Positions 16,354-24,898 of a stretch of DNA of 64,000 nt are shown in pieces. The notes under the pieces are model-generated. The model ran no database searches, was not told where the DNA came from, and was given only the letters and a program-made list of their open reading frames with translations. The stretch's first letter is position 1, and every line of letters begins with the position of its first letter. The stretch comes from Pseudomonas promysalinigenes. GTDB taxonomy: Bacteria; Pseudomonadota; Gammaproteobacteria; Pseudomonadales; Pseudomonadaceae. The stretch spans positions 2,666,001 to 2,730,000 of the forward strand of contig NZ_CP077094.1 in the NCBI RefSeq assembly GCF_014269025.2, written 5' to 3'. The position numbers were made by a program, and so were the translations under genes.

Positions 16354-17667
16354 CTACCGACGAACGGTGTCGTCCGTCGTGGCGCGGATCAGGCTCTGCA
16401 AGGCCGCCACCAGCCCATCAGGTTGGCCGCCCAGCCACCTGAGCATTCGAAACTGCCGATAGCCACCCCGCAGGCTGAATTGCTCACCAGCCACCACCTG
16501 CAGGGCCGAGTCAGCGCTCGCCGCCGCGCTGGATGGGCACATCTTGGCCGATGGGATACGTACCCAGAGGGCGTATCCGCCCTGGGGCATGTCGAAATCC
16601 ACCGAGGTGCCCATCACCACCCGAAGGTGCTGGCACAGTTGCTCCATCTGCCCTTGCAGCGCTACCCGCGTTCTGGCCAGATGTTCGTCGATTTCGCCGG
16701 AGTAAATCATCTGCGCCACCGCTTGCTGGCGCATCGGAGCCAACTGGAACGCTCGCTGGCTGAATGCCTCTGCCACAGCGTCGTGGCGCCCAAGCAGGTA
16801 GGCGTAAGGTGCTTCAGCGCCAACGGCGGCCTCTAGCGATCCCAGCACCAACAGCCACTGCGGGTCCACCAAGTCTCGTAACCGTGAGCACGGTGGCTGG
16901 CTGAAGCACAGCTCGCTGTCCACATCGTTCTCCAGCAACCAGACGGGGTGATCTGCCAGCAGATCTGCGATCTGCTGCTGAGCGTGCAGGGGCATCAAGC
17001 GCCCCGTCGGCAAACTCAGGCACGAAGGCATGAGCACCATGCGCACCGGCTCGCATCGGAGCAGCCTGGCCAGGCTTTGGAGATCGATACTGCCACTACT
17101 GTCCAGGGGTACCTCGAGCACCCGCACCTGGCAGTTGTGTAACGCGCGCAGGATGCGCCAGCAGCACGGTGAGGCCACCACCACGGTGCTGCCACGCAAG
17201 GCCAAGGCCTGAAGAAGAATTTCCATGACCCCTTGTACATCCGGGCCCAAGTGCACATCTTCGCCACGCCAGTACTGAAGAGAGGACTGGGTGTAACGCT
17301 GGGCCAGAGCCTCACGCAAGCGTGGCGCCCCTAGTAAGCGCACCGGCCGCCCCCGCTGGCGCCCCAGACGCCGCTCATGGGCGAACAGCGCACGCTCCAG
17401 CAAAGGTTGCGCAGGCAGCGTTTGGCTTACATCGGCTCGGCCGTTCAGCCAACCCACTTGGGCGAAGTAGCCGGACCTGGCCCTCGATTGCACACGCCCT
17501 TCATGCTCGAGCAGGCTATAGGCCGCCTGCACGGTGGCCAACGACACCCGCATGCGCTGGGACAACGCCCTGAGCGAGGGCAAGCGTTGTTGCCCGCCGC
17601 GCTCGGCCTCTTCGATCAAACCGACCAGGTAGCGATACACTGCCTGATAGGCGAACTCACGCTCCAT
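16354..17667 (-). CDS. MocR-type PLP-dependent GntR family regulator
   Basis: 437 residues. Residues 1-70 are a GntR winged helix (AYQAVYRYLVGLIEEAERGGQQRLPSLRALSQRMRVS then TVQAAYSLLEHEGRV). Residues ~100-437 are an aminotransferase-I fold. Where the fold's PLP-binding lysine should be, the sequence reads LLVLGSLEAAVGAEAPYAYLLG, with no lysine at the usual S-x-x-K position. The domain may therefore bind ligand without a Schiff base. The ATG at 17667 lies within the last codons of the upstream gene (11-bp overlap), so the two are translationally linked. The target is unknown, perhaps its partner. Confidence 0.85.
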   Translation of the reverse strand: MEREFAYQAVYRYLVGLIEEAERGGQQRLPSLRALSQRMRVSLATVQAAYSLLEHEGRVQSRARSGYFAQVGWLNGRADVSQTLPAQPLLERALFAHERRLGRQRGRPVRLLGAPRLREALAQRYTQSSLQYWRGEDVHLGPDVQGVMEILLQALALRGSTVVVASPCCWRILRALHNCQVRVLEVPLDSSGSIDLQSLARLLRCEPVRMVLMPSCLSLPTGRLMPLHAQQQIADLLADHPVWLLENDVDSELCFSQPPCSRLRDLVDPQWLLVLGSLEAAVGAEAPYAYLLGRHDAVAEAFSQRAFQLAPMRQQAVAQMIYSGEIDEHLARTRVALQGQMEQLCQHLRVVMGTSVDFDMPQGGYALWVRIPSAKMCPSSAAASADSALQVVAGEQFSLRGGYRQFRMLRWLGGQPDGLVAALQSLIRATTDDTVRR

Positions 17668-19030
17668 CTGGCTGCGCCTTGCGCTGAGCGGTGCCGACAA
17701 AGCGTAGTTGCACATCACGGCGGGCGAGGTTGGTCAGCAACTGGCGGAATCCCTGCCCCAGCCTGCCTTTGTAAACCATGCGCAACTTCGCCAAGGGTAG
17801 GCCGCTGGTATTGACGATCCAGTCTTTCACGGCATCAGGGCAAGGTTTACCTTGCAAGGCTCGGTGCAGGTAGGGCAAGGCCACCAGCATGTCGGCATGG
17901 CAACATTGCAGAAACCGCTCCAGCCCCACGCCTTGATTGGTAAACGGCCGGTACAACATGCAGGCGAGCTGGGTCTGTTCAAGCCCATAGGCGCTGGCCA
18001 AGCGCACCGGCTGGGACACCTGAGGCTCGCTGGTCGTATCTGCCTCGACCAGGCGCAAGTGGTGCCCAGTTGCGCCAGGCGCGTTGCAGCGCCCCTGCAT
18101 CTCCAACAGCTGCGCCATTGCCAATGGGTCGACATAGGCCGCCAGCGGCTGGCCTTCGCGTTCTGCCTGGAAATGCCAGCCCAGCACTCGGTCGAGGTCG
18201 CCGTCACCGAGCAACTGCGCCAGCAGATCGTCAATCATGAGCACATGCAGCGGCAGGCTTCGATCAGGGGGACTGGCCGGGGGGTCGATTACCCCGCCCG
18301 GTGTTCCAGCCACTGCATGCAGCTGACCTAACCACCTGGCCAGGCTGTCCAGGCACTGGTGCAGTGAATTGGGGCTGTCCAGCCCTGCCCGGCGCAGGCT
18401 GCGCCGAGCCCAGGCGGCAAACCGTCGGCGCTGGCTGGCGGGCATGGCCGTTACCAGCGCATCGGCGCCCGGATACGCAGTCAGTGCCAAGCGCACTGCG
18501 TCGGCCAACTCCAGATGCGTGCGGCTGCCCAGCAGTGCTTCGGGCCGAGCATCGACGAGGTGGCCGAACAGCAACAAGGCTTCACGGGACAAGGGCAAAT
18601 GCCGCACCGTCAGCTCAGTTTGGCAACAGAATGGCCCTACGGTCGCACCCTCGACCATCTGCAATTGCACCCGCGGATCATCATGCATGAACAACGCGTT
18701 GAAGGTCCGCTCATGCTGCTGCAACAGCGCGCTGCTGTTCTGAGGCAAACAGGTGACCAGTACCCGTAACTTGAAGGTCACCGGTGCGCGCAGGGCGATG
18801 CTCAACTGCGCGGCGCGCAGTACCGCCAACAACCTTGCGCTCTGACGGTCTGCCCCATGCACCACCAATAGCCGGAACGTACCGATGTACTCAGGGCCGC
18901 CAGCAATGACCAGCAAGCGCTGGATCAACAACTGCAGCGATGCTCGCTGCCCCTGGGACATATGAGCCAACAAGCGCTCAAGCACTTGTTGGTAGATGTA
19001 ATGCATAGCTTGGTCGTGAACGATGCTCAC
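17657..19030 (-). CDS. Unknown conserved protein, about 457 aa, coupled to a MocR regulator
   Basis: I do not recognise a family. The protein is largely helical, rich in Leu, Ala, Arg and His, with no signal peptide and no clear membrane span. The N-terminal part (QQVLERLLAHMSQGQRASLQLLIQRLLVIAGGPEYIG) and the middle (LLFGHLVDARPEALLG, HLELADAVRLAL) look like helical hairpins; the end (LAKLRMVYKGRLGQGFRQLLTNLA) is basic. The start is uncertain: GTG at 19030 has a GGGG stretch upstream, ATG at 19006 has none. Its stop overlaps the MocR start by 11 bp, so it is probably in the same transcript and possibly functionally linked. Confidence 0.65.
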   Translation of the reverse strand: MSIVHDQAMHYIYQQVLERLLAHMSQGQRASLQLLIQRLLVIAGGPEYIGTFRLLVVHGADRQSARLLAVLRAAQLSIALRAPVTFKLRVLVTCLPQNSSALLQQHERTFNALFMHDDPRVQLQMVEGATVGPFCCQTELTVRHLPLSREALLLFGHLVDARPEALLGSRTHLELADAVRLALTAYPGADALVTAMPASQRRRFAAWARRSLRRAGLDSPNSLHQCLDSLARWLGQLHAVAGTPGGVIDPPASPPDRSLPLHVLMIDDLLAQLLGDGDLDRVLGWHFQAEREGQPLAAYVDPLAMAQLLEMQGRCNAPGATGHHLRLVEADTTSEPQVSQPVRLASAYGLEQTQLACMLYRPFTNQGVGLERFLQCCHADMLVALPYLHRALQGKPCPDAVKDWIVNTSGLPLAKLRMVYKGRLGQGFRQLLTNLARRDVQLRFVGTAQRKAQPDGA

Positions 19031-19442
19031 AGCGTTACCCCACAACTTCGATCAACGATACAACGCACCTTCCGAGCAGCGGCGCGACGAACTAATCTTA
19101 CGAAACTTCCTACAAATGAATAAGAAACTTGGAAGTTGCAATTCGCTGTCGCCACACCATCGAAAAAAACGAGTGCACCCTGAGGCTGATCACCGCTTCG
19201 AACCGCGCATTTCGGCGCCTGCCCTTGATCACAACACGCTCCTTGCGCCAACTATCAATACGCCATTATCGAACGTTGCTTAAGGATTAAAAGATACAGA
19301 TCTTAGTGAAAAAACCATTCAGAAATCCGTTAACCCTTATTACGCACAATAGGCCAGGGCTGCCCAGCTAAACTAAAATGTGCGGCAACATTGCCTTACA
19401 AATATAAGACTGACGCGCAGCTAGTTTTAACAAGGCCAGATG
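19031..19442. other. Intergenic, AT-rich, about 410 bp, no gene seen
   Basis: No convincing open frame on either strand. The region is much more AT-rich than its surroundings, especially 19210-19440. A 7-bp inverted repeat, AACTTCC...GGAAGTT, lies in its left half. It presumably holds the promoter of the leftward unknown gene; no RNA gene was recognised. Confidence 0.5.
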
Positions 19443-19448
19443 CAAAAA

Positions 19449-19468
19449 AACCGGGCATTCACCCGGTT
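19449..19468 (-). terminator. Rho-independent terminator of mexS
   Basis: On the minus strand AACCGGG-TGAATG-CCCGGTT is followed by a run of T (the A tract at 19444-19450). It begins about 20 bp past the stop of the mexS-like gene. Stem, loop and U-tract are all in place for transcription coming from mexS. Confidence 0.85.
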
Positions 19469-19489
19469 CGTATCAATAGCGAAAAGCCT

Positions 19490-20512
19490 TCAGTGAGGCG
19501 CTAAATCAAGCACCACTCTTCCGCCGCAAGGGCACTGGTCCATGTAGCGGTGAGCCTCCACCACCTCGGCAAAAGGATAGACCTTGATGATCTGCGGCGT
19601 CAGCAATTGGTCAGCGGTGAACTGGTTGATGTCGCGCAGCGCCCGTTGCAACGCCACTTGATCCTGGCTGATGCCCAACTCCGGCTTGCCGGTGAAGTTA
19701 CCGATACAGTGCACATAGAACTGGATGTTTTTCTGGAAGGCTGCGCACGCCGGGAACGGCGTCTGGTTGCCGCCCTGCAGGCCGTAAAGTACCAGACTGC
19801 CACGCGGCGCCAACACATCACCGAGCAGCGACATCTGCGGCCCGCCCATACCATCGAGCACCATGTCCACGCCACGACCATCGGTATACTTGCCGATTTG
19901 CATCAACAAGTCCTGCTCTTCCGTGACGATCACCTTCTCAGCACCCAGACCCAGCAAGTACTCACGCTGCTCGGGGTCCTTGGTGGCGGCGAACACCTTC
20001 AGGCCCAGCGCCTTACCCAGTTGCACGAAAGCCGGCCCAGCACAGTGGCTGGCGTCAGTGACCAGGGCGGTTTGGCCCGCCTTGGCTCGGGCCAGGTCAA
20101 CGTAGGCGAAATAAGCGATCAGCAGCGGCGTGTAATGCACGCTGGCCTCGATCGGCGTGAGGATATCCGGGTAGCGAGTGATGGCCGTACGGGGCAGAAC
20201 GATAACGTCCCCATACACCGGGTGCTCGTTGGCGCTGGTGGCCGGGAAGCTGGCTACCCGGTCGCCCAAGGCGATATCGTCGACGCCCTCACCCACCGCT
20301 GTGACAACACCAGCCATCTCGTGGCCGATGCCAGCCGGCAGGCGCGCTTGGGATGGCGCCAGGTTCTGCCGCCAGAGCACGTCATACCAGCTTACCCCGA
20401 TCGCCTCGACACGGATCTGCACCTCGCCAAAAGCAGGTGAAGGTTCGGCCTGCTCTTCGCAGCGCAGCACATCGGCAGCGCCGAACTTGTGGAAACGGAC
20501 CATGCGGGACAT
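19490..20512 (-). CDS. mexS: MexS-like zinc-type alcohol dehydrogenase/quinone oxidoreductase
   Basis: 340 residues of the medium-chain dehydrogenase family: GroES-like N-half (GEVQIRVEAIGVSWYDVLWRQ, GIGHEMAGVVTAVGEGV) and a Rossmann half (GQTALVTDASHCAGPAFVQLGKALG near 150-175). No structural-zinc Cys cluster is seen, as in quinone oxidoreductases. The gene is divergent from a clear MexT, as mexS is in P. aeruginosa, where loss of MexS activates MexT and the MexEF-OprN pump, apparently by allowing toxic electrophiles to accumulate. The naming rests mainly on this context. A rho-independent terminator follows. Confidence 0.8.
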   Translation of the reverse strand: MSRMVRFHKFGAADVLRCEEQAEPSPAFGEVQIRVEAIGVSWYDVLWRQNLAPSQARLPAGIGHEMAGVVTAVGEGVDDIALGDRVASFPATSANEHPVYGDVIVLPRTAITRYPDILTPIEASVHYTPLLIAYFAYVDLARAKAGQTALVTDASHCAGPAFVQLGKALGLKVFAATKDPEQREYLLGLGAEKVIVTEEQDLLMQIGKYTDGRGVDMVLDGMGGPQMSLLGDVLAPRGSLVLYGLQGGNQTPFPACAAFQKNIQFYVHCIGNFTGKPELGISQDQVALQRALRDINQFTADQLLTPQIIKVYPFAEVVEAHRYMDQCPCGGRVVLDLAPH

Positions 20513-20718
20513 CGCATACCTCGCCTGTGTGAATCTCGTATTACCACGGACTTTATCCGGGCTTTTGCCGTTAGGCCATCAGTGGCTATTAATAGTCGAC
20601 ATGCCTGTCATCGATTGGGCACCTGACTTTCCTACACATTGGCCCCCGGAAATCGGTGCAGAGTAACAGCCTTTGGCCTTAATATTCACCCCTGCCCCAC
20701 TGCAAGCGAAGCGCACCG

Positions 20719-21633
20719 ATGAATCGAAACGACCTGCGTCGCGTAGACCTCAACCTGCTGATCGTGTTCGAAACCCTGATGCACGAGCGTAGCGTGACCC
20801 GTGCAGCCGAAAAGTTGTTTCTCGGCCAACCGGCGATCAGCGCAGCCTTGTCGCGTCTGCGCAACCTGTTCGATGACCCGCTGTTCGTGCGTACCGGTCG
20901 CAGCATGGAACCGTCGGCACGGGCCAATGAAATATTCGCCCTGCTGTCGCCAGCACTGGACTCGATCTCCACCGCCGTCAGCCGCGCCGCCGAGTTCGAC
21001 CCGGCCACCAGCAACGCGGTGTTTCGCATTGGCCTATCGGACGACGCCGAGTTCGCATTGCTGCCCCAGTTACTAAAGCGCGTGCGCGCCGAGGCCCCGG
21101 GTATCGTGCTGGTGGTGCGCCGGGTCAACTACCTACTGATGCCGACCTTGCTGGCCTCGGGCGAAATCTCCGTGGGTGTGAGTTACACCAGTGAACTGCC
21201 CGCCAATGCCAAGCGCAAGGTCTTGCGCCGCAGCAAGCCCAAGCTGCTGCGTGCCGACAGCGTGCCAGGCAGCATTACGCTGGACGACTTCTGCGCCCGC
21301 CCCCATGCATTGGTGTCGTTTGCCGGTGACCTGTCAGGCTTCATTGACGAGGCATTGGATGAAATCGATCGCAAACGCCATGTGGTCCTGGCAGTACCTC
21401 AATTCAACGGCTTGGGCAGTTTGCTAGCAGGCACCGATATCCTCGCTACGGTGCCAGATTACACCGCCGATGCCCTGACCGCGGCAGGTGGGCTGCGCGC
21501 GGAGGATCTTCCGATCGACGTACGCTCGTTCGAGCTGCACATGGCCTGGCGAGGCGCGCAGGACAATGACCCGGCCGAGCGCTGGTTGCGCTCGCGGATA
21601 CAGATGTTCTTCGGCGACCCTGACAGTCTTTAG
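20719..21633 (+). CDS. mexT: LysR-family regulator MexT
   Basis: 304 residues. The opening MNRNDLRRVDLNLLIVFETL, followed by LMHERSVTRAAEKLFLGQPA, recalls the P. aeruginosa MexT sequence closely, and the C-terminal LAVPQFNGLG, TVPDY and DNDPAERWLRSRI segments also match it. MexT activates mexEF-oprN multidrug efflux under nitrosative or electrophile stress. Here the coding region appears full length and intact, unlike the frameshifted copies in some laboratory strains of P. aeruginosa. No mexEF-oprN genes follow; an Asp/Glu racemase gene is next on the other strand. The pump is therefore elsewhere in the genome or absent. Confidence 0.9.
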   Translation: MNRNDLRRVDLNLLIVFETLMHERSVTRAAEKLFLGQPAISAALSRLRNLFDDPLFVRTGRSMEPSARANEIFALLSPALDSISTAVSRAAEFDPATSNAVFRIGLSDDAEFALLPQLLKRVRAEAPGIVLVVRRVNYLLMPTLLASGEISVGVSYTSELPANAKRKVLRRSKPKLLRADSVPGSITLDDFCARPHALVSFAGDLSGFIDEALDEIDRKRHVVLAVPQFNGLGSLLAGTDILATVPDYTADALTAAGGLRAEDLPIDVRSFELHMAWRGAQDNDPAERWLRSRIQMFFGDPDSL

Positions 21634-21829
21634 GTTTCGTCGGCCAGGCTGTTTAGTCGATCATTTCTGCCTTTCCACAATCCATGTACCTCACTCACTT
21701 CCAGTGAATTGTTACATTGGGGGCACATCTGAGGGCATGATTTCGAAGGTTTGAATCGCCCCTCGTTCCTTATACCCCGCCCAGACGCCGCAAGGATAAA
21801 GATTTGAACTCATGGTCACCTCAGCGATA

Positions 21830-22543
21830 TCAACTTTGGTCGCCTTGCAAATCACTGGCCAAGGCAAAGGTCACCGCTGCCTGGGCATGCAGTTGAGTGG
21901 TATCTAACAAGGGCAGTGCGCTGTGCTCAGGTTTGATCAGCAGCCCTATTTCAGTACATCCCAGAATAATGGCTCGCGCACCGCGGGCTGCCAGCGAATC
22001 GATGACCTGCTGATACAACAAACGCGACGTGTCGTTTATAACGCCAATGCACAATTCGTCGTAGATGATGCGGTGAACGACTGCGCGGGCGTCGGCATCT
22101 GGCACCAGGACCTTCAAGCCCATCGCTTTCAATCGGTCTTTGAGAAAGTCTTGTTCCATTGTGAACGACGTACCTAACAAACCTACCGTCGTCACGCCGG
22201 CCGCCAACGCAGCCTCCGCTGTGGGATCGGCGATGTGCAGAAAGGGAATATTGATGGCGTGTTGAATCTGCTCGGCGACCTTGTGCATCGTGTTGGTACA
22301 CAGAACCACACAATCCGCGCCGCCAGATTCGAGCCTTCGCGCCGCATCCGCTAAAATCGCGCCGGCATCCGACCAACGCCCCAGATGCTGCGCTTGCTCA
22401 ATGGGGCCGAAATCGACACTGTACATCAGCAATTGCGCGGAGCGCAGCGGGCCTAACTGGGTTCTGACTTGCTGGTTGATAAGCCGGTAGTATTCGATAC
22501 TGGATTCCCAGCTCATGCCACCGATAAGGCCAATAGTGCGCAT
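21830..22543 (-). CDS. Aspartate/glutamate racemase family protein
   Basis: 237 residues. Motifs of the cofactor-independent racemase fold: IGLIGGMSWESSIEYYRLIN at the start, VVLCTNTMHKVAEQI with the first catalytic Cys (CTNT) near residue 83, and IILGCTEIGLLIKPEH with the second (GCTE) near residue 195. It interconverts D/L amino acids, most like aspartate racemase of the YgeA type. The ATG at 22543 follows a GGAG. It is divergent from the AraC regulator at 22621; the 77-bp gap fits a shared control region. Confidence 0.93.
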   Translation of the reverse strand: MRTIGLIGGMSWESSIEYYRLINQQVRTQLGPLRSAQLLMYSVDFGPIEQAQHLGRWSDAGAILADAARRLESGGADCVVLCTNTMHKVAEQIQHAINIPFLHIADPTAEAALAAGVTTVGLLGTSFTMEQDFLKDRLKAMGLKVLVPDADARAVVHRIIYDELCIGVINDTSRLLYQQVIDSLAARGARAIILGCTEIGLLIKPEHSALPLLDTTQLHAQAAVTFALASDLQGDQS

Positions 22544-22620
22544 GCGATGCTCCAAAAATGATGAATGAGTGCGAAAAAGCTTCCCATCGAACAAGCGACG
22601 TATCTATCAGGAAATTTCAT

Positions 22621-23403
22621 ATGCTGAGCCGGGACATATTAGGCGGTGCGGTCTGCGTCCAGCTCTTGCCACGTGCAGCTTACAGCGCCCATGACCCTGC
22701 ACAGTGGCATACCTTGGGTGTCTCGCTGGAGCGGCAGAAAGGCATACATGCCATCAATTCGGATCGCCGGGTCGATTTCGACACCCTGCCCGGCGTGCTG
22801 GCGCAAACCCCCATCGGGGTCGACGTGTTTTCCGAGTCCATGGGCGGGGGCGAATACCTGGTCCTGCGTATGGACCGTTACTTTGCCGATCAACACCTGC
22901 CGGCGCTGGACCAGCGCATTGAGTCGGCAGGCCATGCCGGGGCTCTTCGCGTAGCGCAACAGATACGCCGTGCGCTACTTGCGCCGCAAGTCGATCATCT
23001 GGCCCTGGAGCAGAGAGTGCTGTCACTGGTAGAGCTGGCCAAACCTGCTCAAGATCGTGCGCAACGCCTCAAATCCAATGCCCTCAAACCGGTGCTGGAT
23101 CAAATTACCGAGCTATATCAGCAGCCTCTGACACTTGAGCAAATGGCCGGGACCTATGGCTGCAACGCGCTACGTTTGCTGCGTGATTTCACCCGCGCGG
23201 TGGGCACCACACCCCATGCCTACCTGGTCGAAATCAGGCTCCAGGCCGCCAGGCATTTGATTGAAACGACCGATCTTGCATTGGCGATCATTGCCTTGGA
23301 GGCCGGGTTCGCTCACCAATCCCACATGGGCAGCGCTTTCCGTCAGCATCTGGGTATCACGCCGAGCACCTACCGCCGCAGAACAGCTTCGTCACGTAGA
23401 TGA
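22621..23403 (+). CDS. AraC-family transcriptional regulator
   Basis: 260 residues with a cupin-like N-terminal sensing half and a C-terminal AraC/XylS pair of helix-turn-helices: LTLEQMAGTYGCNALRLLRDF at ~185-205 and ALEAGFAHQSHMGSAFRQHLGITPSTYRR at the end. ATG 22621 has CAGGAA nine bases before it; an alternative start at 22558 (ATGATG) has weaker signals. The divergent racemase gene is the likely target. The ligand is unknown. Confidence 0.85.
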   Translation: MLSRDILGGAVCVQLLPRAAYSAHDPAQWHTLGVSLERQKGIHAINSDRRVDFDTLPGVLAQTPIGVDVFSESMGGGEYLVLRMDRYFADQHLPALDQRIESAGHAGALRVAQQIRRALLAPQVDHLALEQRVLSLVELAKPAQDRAQRLKSNALKPVLDQITELYQQPLTLEQMAGTYGCNALRLLRDFTRAVGTTPHAYLVEIRLQAARHLIETTDLALAIIALEAGFAHQSHMGSAFRQHLGITPSTYRRRTASSRR

Positions 23404-23586
23404 CCTGACTACAGGCCTGATCCAAACGACTCTGGGTGCGCGAAGCGCTCATTGCAGGCGACTGGCATCCAGTCTTTCGAAGATGTCAGATAATGAGGCT
23501 CGAAATACCTCGATACGTCGCTCGTAAGCCACCCTGCGCCATGAACTGACGTTTCCGAGTACACCAATCAGTGCGTACTGGCGCTG

Positions 23587-23970
23587 TCAGCGGCACTCAG
23601 GCAGCGTTGGACGCAACTGAGCGAGACGCTCAAGCAGGCGCTGTACGAAACCCTGGGCGATCATCGCACCCCGGTGCCCATCACAAAATCGCTCGCCCCT
23701 CACGCAGTAAGTGATCAAGCTCTGCAACTGCTCAAGACTTGCCTGTTCGATGGCCTCAGGCTCCCTGACTAAGCTGTCGGCGGTAGGACGGTAGTCGAGC
23801 GCGACCCAGCATTCCTTGCTCGCCTCTTGGTAGAACTCCTCGACTACCCTGGCGTATATCGGCCAAGGGTGTCCGTCTTTGAAGCTGTAGGCCTCTATGG
23901 CCGTCCCCCCTGGGTAGAGCAACGGCAGAAAGTGCAATAAGGCGTCGATATCGGCCTGAGTGGGAAGCAT
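23587..23970 (-). CDS. DUF6508-like protein
   Basis: 127 residues. It resembles the short bacterial proteins called DUF6508: IDALLHFLPLLY, then YPxY-like WPIYARVVEEFYQEAS, then LITYCVRGERFCDGHRGAMIAQGFVQRLLERL. The C-terminal FCDGHRGAMI is the conserved segment. Function is unknown. The start ATG is preceded by AAGGA seven bases upstream. It stands alone, convergent with the AraC gene. Confidence 0.75.
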   Translation of the reverse strand: MLPTQADIDALLHFLPLLYPGGTAIEAYSFKDGHPWPIYARVVEEFYQEASKECWVALDYRPTADSLVREPEAIEQASLEQLQSLITYCVRGERFCDGHRGAMIAQGFVQRLLERLAQLRPTLPECR

Positions 23971-24190
23971 CACAACATCCTTTTCATCGGTCAGGGCCCC
24001 ATCCTTGCACGATGAGCGTGGCTGATAACAGCTCGAAACTCGCCCGTGGCTGTGAACAGCTAGCTGAACGGAGTTATCAGCACATGCAACGCCCTTTGCT
24101 GACTTGAGTGAGCGCCAATTCTAGGGTGGTGACGCTTTTTCATGACGCATCCAGCACGTGGCCCATCGAGAATCGATCAGCAGTTGACAT

Positions 24191-24215
24191 TAGAGACGAT
24201 CAGTCTAAATTAGAC
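24191..24215. promoter_or_regulatory. TetR-type operator before the tetR gene
   Basis: TAGAGACGATCAGTCTAAATTAGAC contains the inverted repeat AGAC-GATCA-GTCT and a second overlapping palindrome GTCTAA-A-TTAGAC (24203-24215). It ends three bases before the ATG of the TetR gene and closely matches the operator at 24868-24892 before the acuI-like gene. It occupies the site where the ribosome-binding site should be, so it probably gives autorepression. Confidence 0.75.
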
Positions 24216-24218
24216 CGC

Positions 24219-24851
24219 ATGACTACCTCCAAACCTACCCCACGGCGAGGTCGCCCACCCAAAGTCGCACGGGAACATGGCGAAACCCTCGAGTTGCTGC
24301 TGCACTGCGGCATGGAAATCCTCACCGAACAAGGTTTCGCCGCCACTGGTATCGAGGCCGTACTCAAGCGCGTGCAGGTGCCCAAAGGCTCTTTCTACCA
24401 CTACTTCGAAAGTAAGGAAGCCTTTGGCCAGGCGGTACTGCAGCGCTATGCCGATTACTTCGCGCGAAAGCTCGAACGCAACTTCGCTGATAAAACCGCA
24501 TCCCCTCTGCAACGGCTGGGCAACTTTGTTGAGGAGGCAAAAGCGGGGATGGCACGCTACCAGTTCCGAAGAGGCTGCCTGGTCGGCAACCTCGGCCAAG
24601 AGGTCCTGGTGCTCCCGGACAGCTTCCGCGAACAGTTGGAGTTGACCCTGCAGGATTGGGAGCAGCGCCTGGCAACATGCCTGGAGGAAGCGGTTAAGCT
24701 GGGAGAGGTAGCTGGCGGACAAGACTGCAAGGCCCTCGCCGCTTATTTCTGGGTAGGTTGGGAGGGCGCAGTGCTGCGTGCACGGCTGACCCAGACTGTC
24801 CGCCCGCTGGACATTTTCTATCGAGGGTTTCTGAACGGAATCACTCGCTGA
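24219..24851 (+). CDS. TetR/AcrR-family repressor, AcuR-like
   Basis: 210 residues. N-terminal TetR helix-turn-helix: MEILTEQGFAATGIEAVLKRVQVPKGSFYHYFESKEAFGQAVL at residues 30-75. The C-terminal half (GCLVGNLGQEV, FWVGWEGAVLRARL) matches regulators of AcuR type, which sense acrylate or acryloyl-CoA. The next gene is an acuI-like reductase 47 bp downstream, and both genes carry nearly the same operator, so it should repress the pair. No ribosome site is visible ahead of the ATG because the operator fills that region. Confidence 0.87.
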   Translation: MTTSKPTPRRGRPPKVAREHGETLELLLHCGMEILTEQGFAATGIEAVLKRVQVPKGSFYHYFESKEAFGQAVLQRYADYFARKLERNFADKTASPLQRLGNFVEEAKAGMARYQFRRGCLVGNLGQEVLVLPDSFREQLELTLQDWEQRLATCLEEAVKLGEVAGGQDCKALAAYFWVGWEGAVLRARLTQTVRPLDIFYRGFLNGITR

Positions 24852-24863
24852 TTCCTTTCGGTC

Positions 24864-24888
24864 TATTTAAAGACAACCAGTCTAAATA
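24864..24888. promoter_or_regulatory. TetR-type operator before the acuI-like gene
   Basis: TATTTAAAGAC-AACCA-GTCTAAATA is an inverted repeat that ends 10 bases before the start codon. Its core AGAC-N5-GTCT followed by TAAAT is the same as in the operator ahead of the TetR gene (24191-24215). Confidence 0.75.
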
Positions 24889-24898
24889 AGGACGAATC

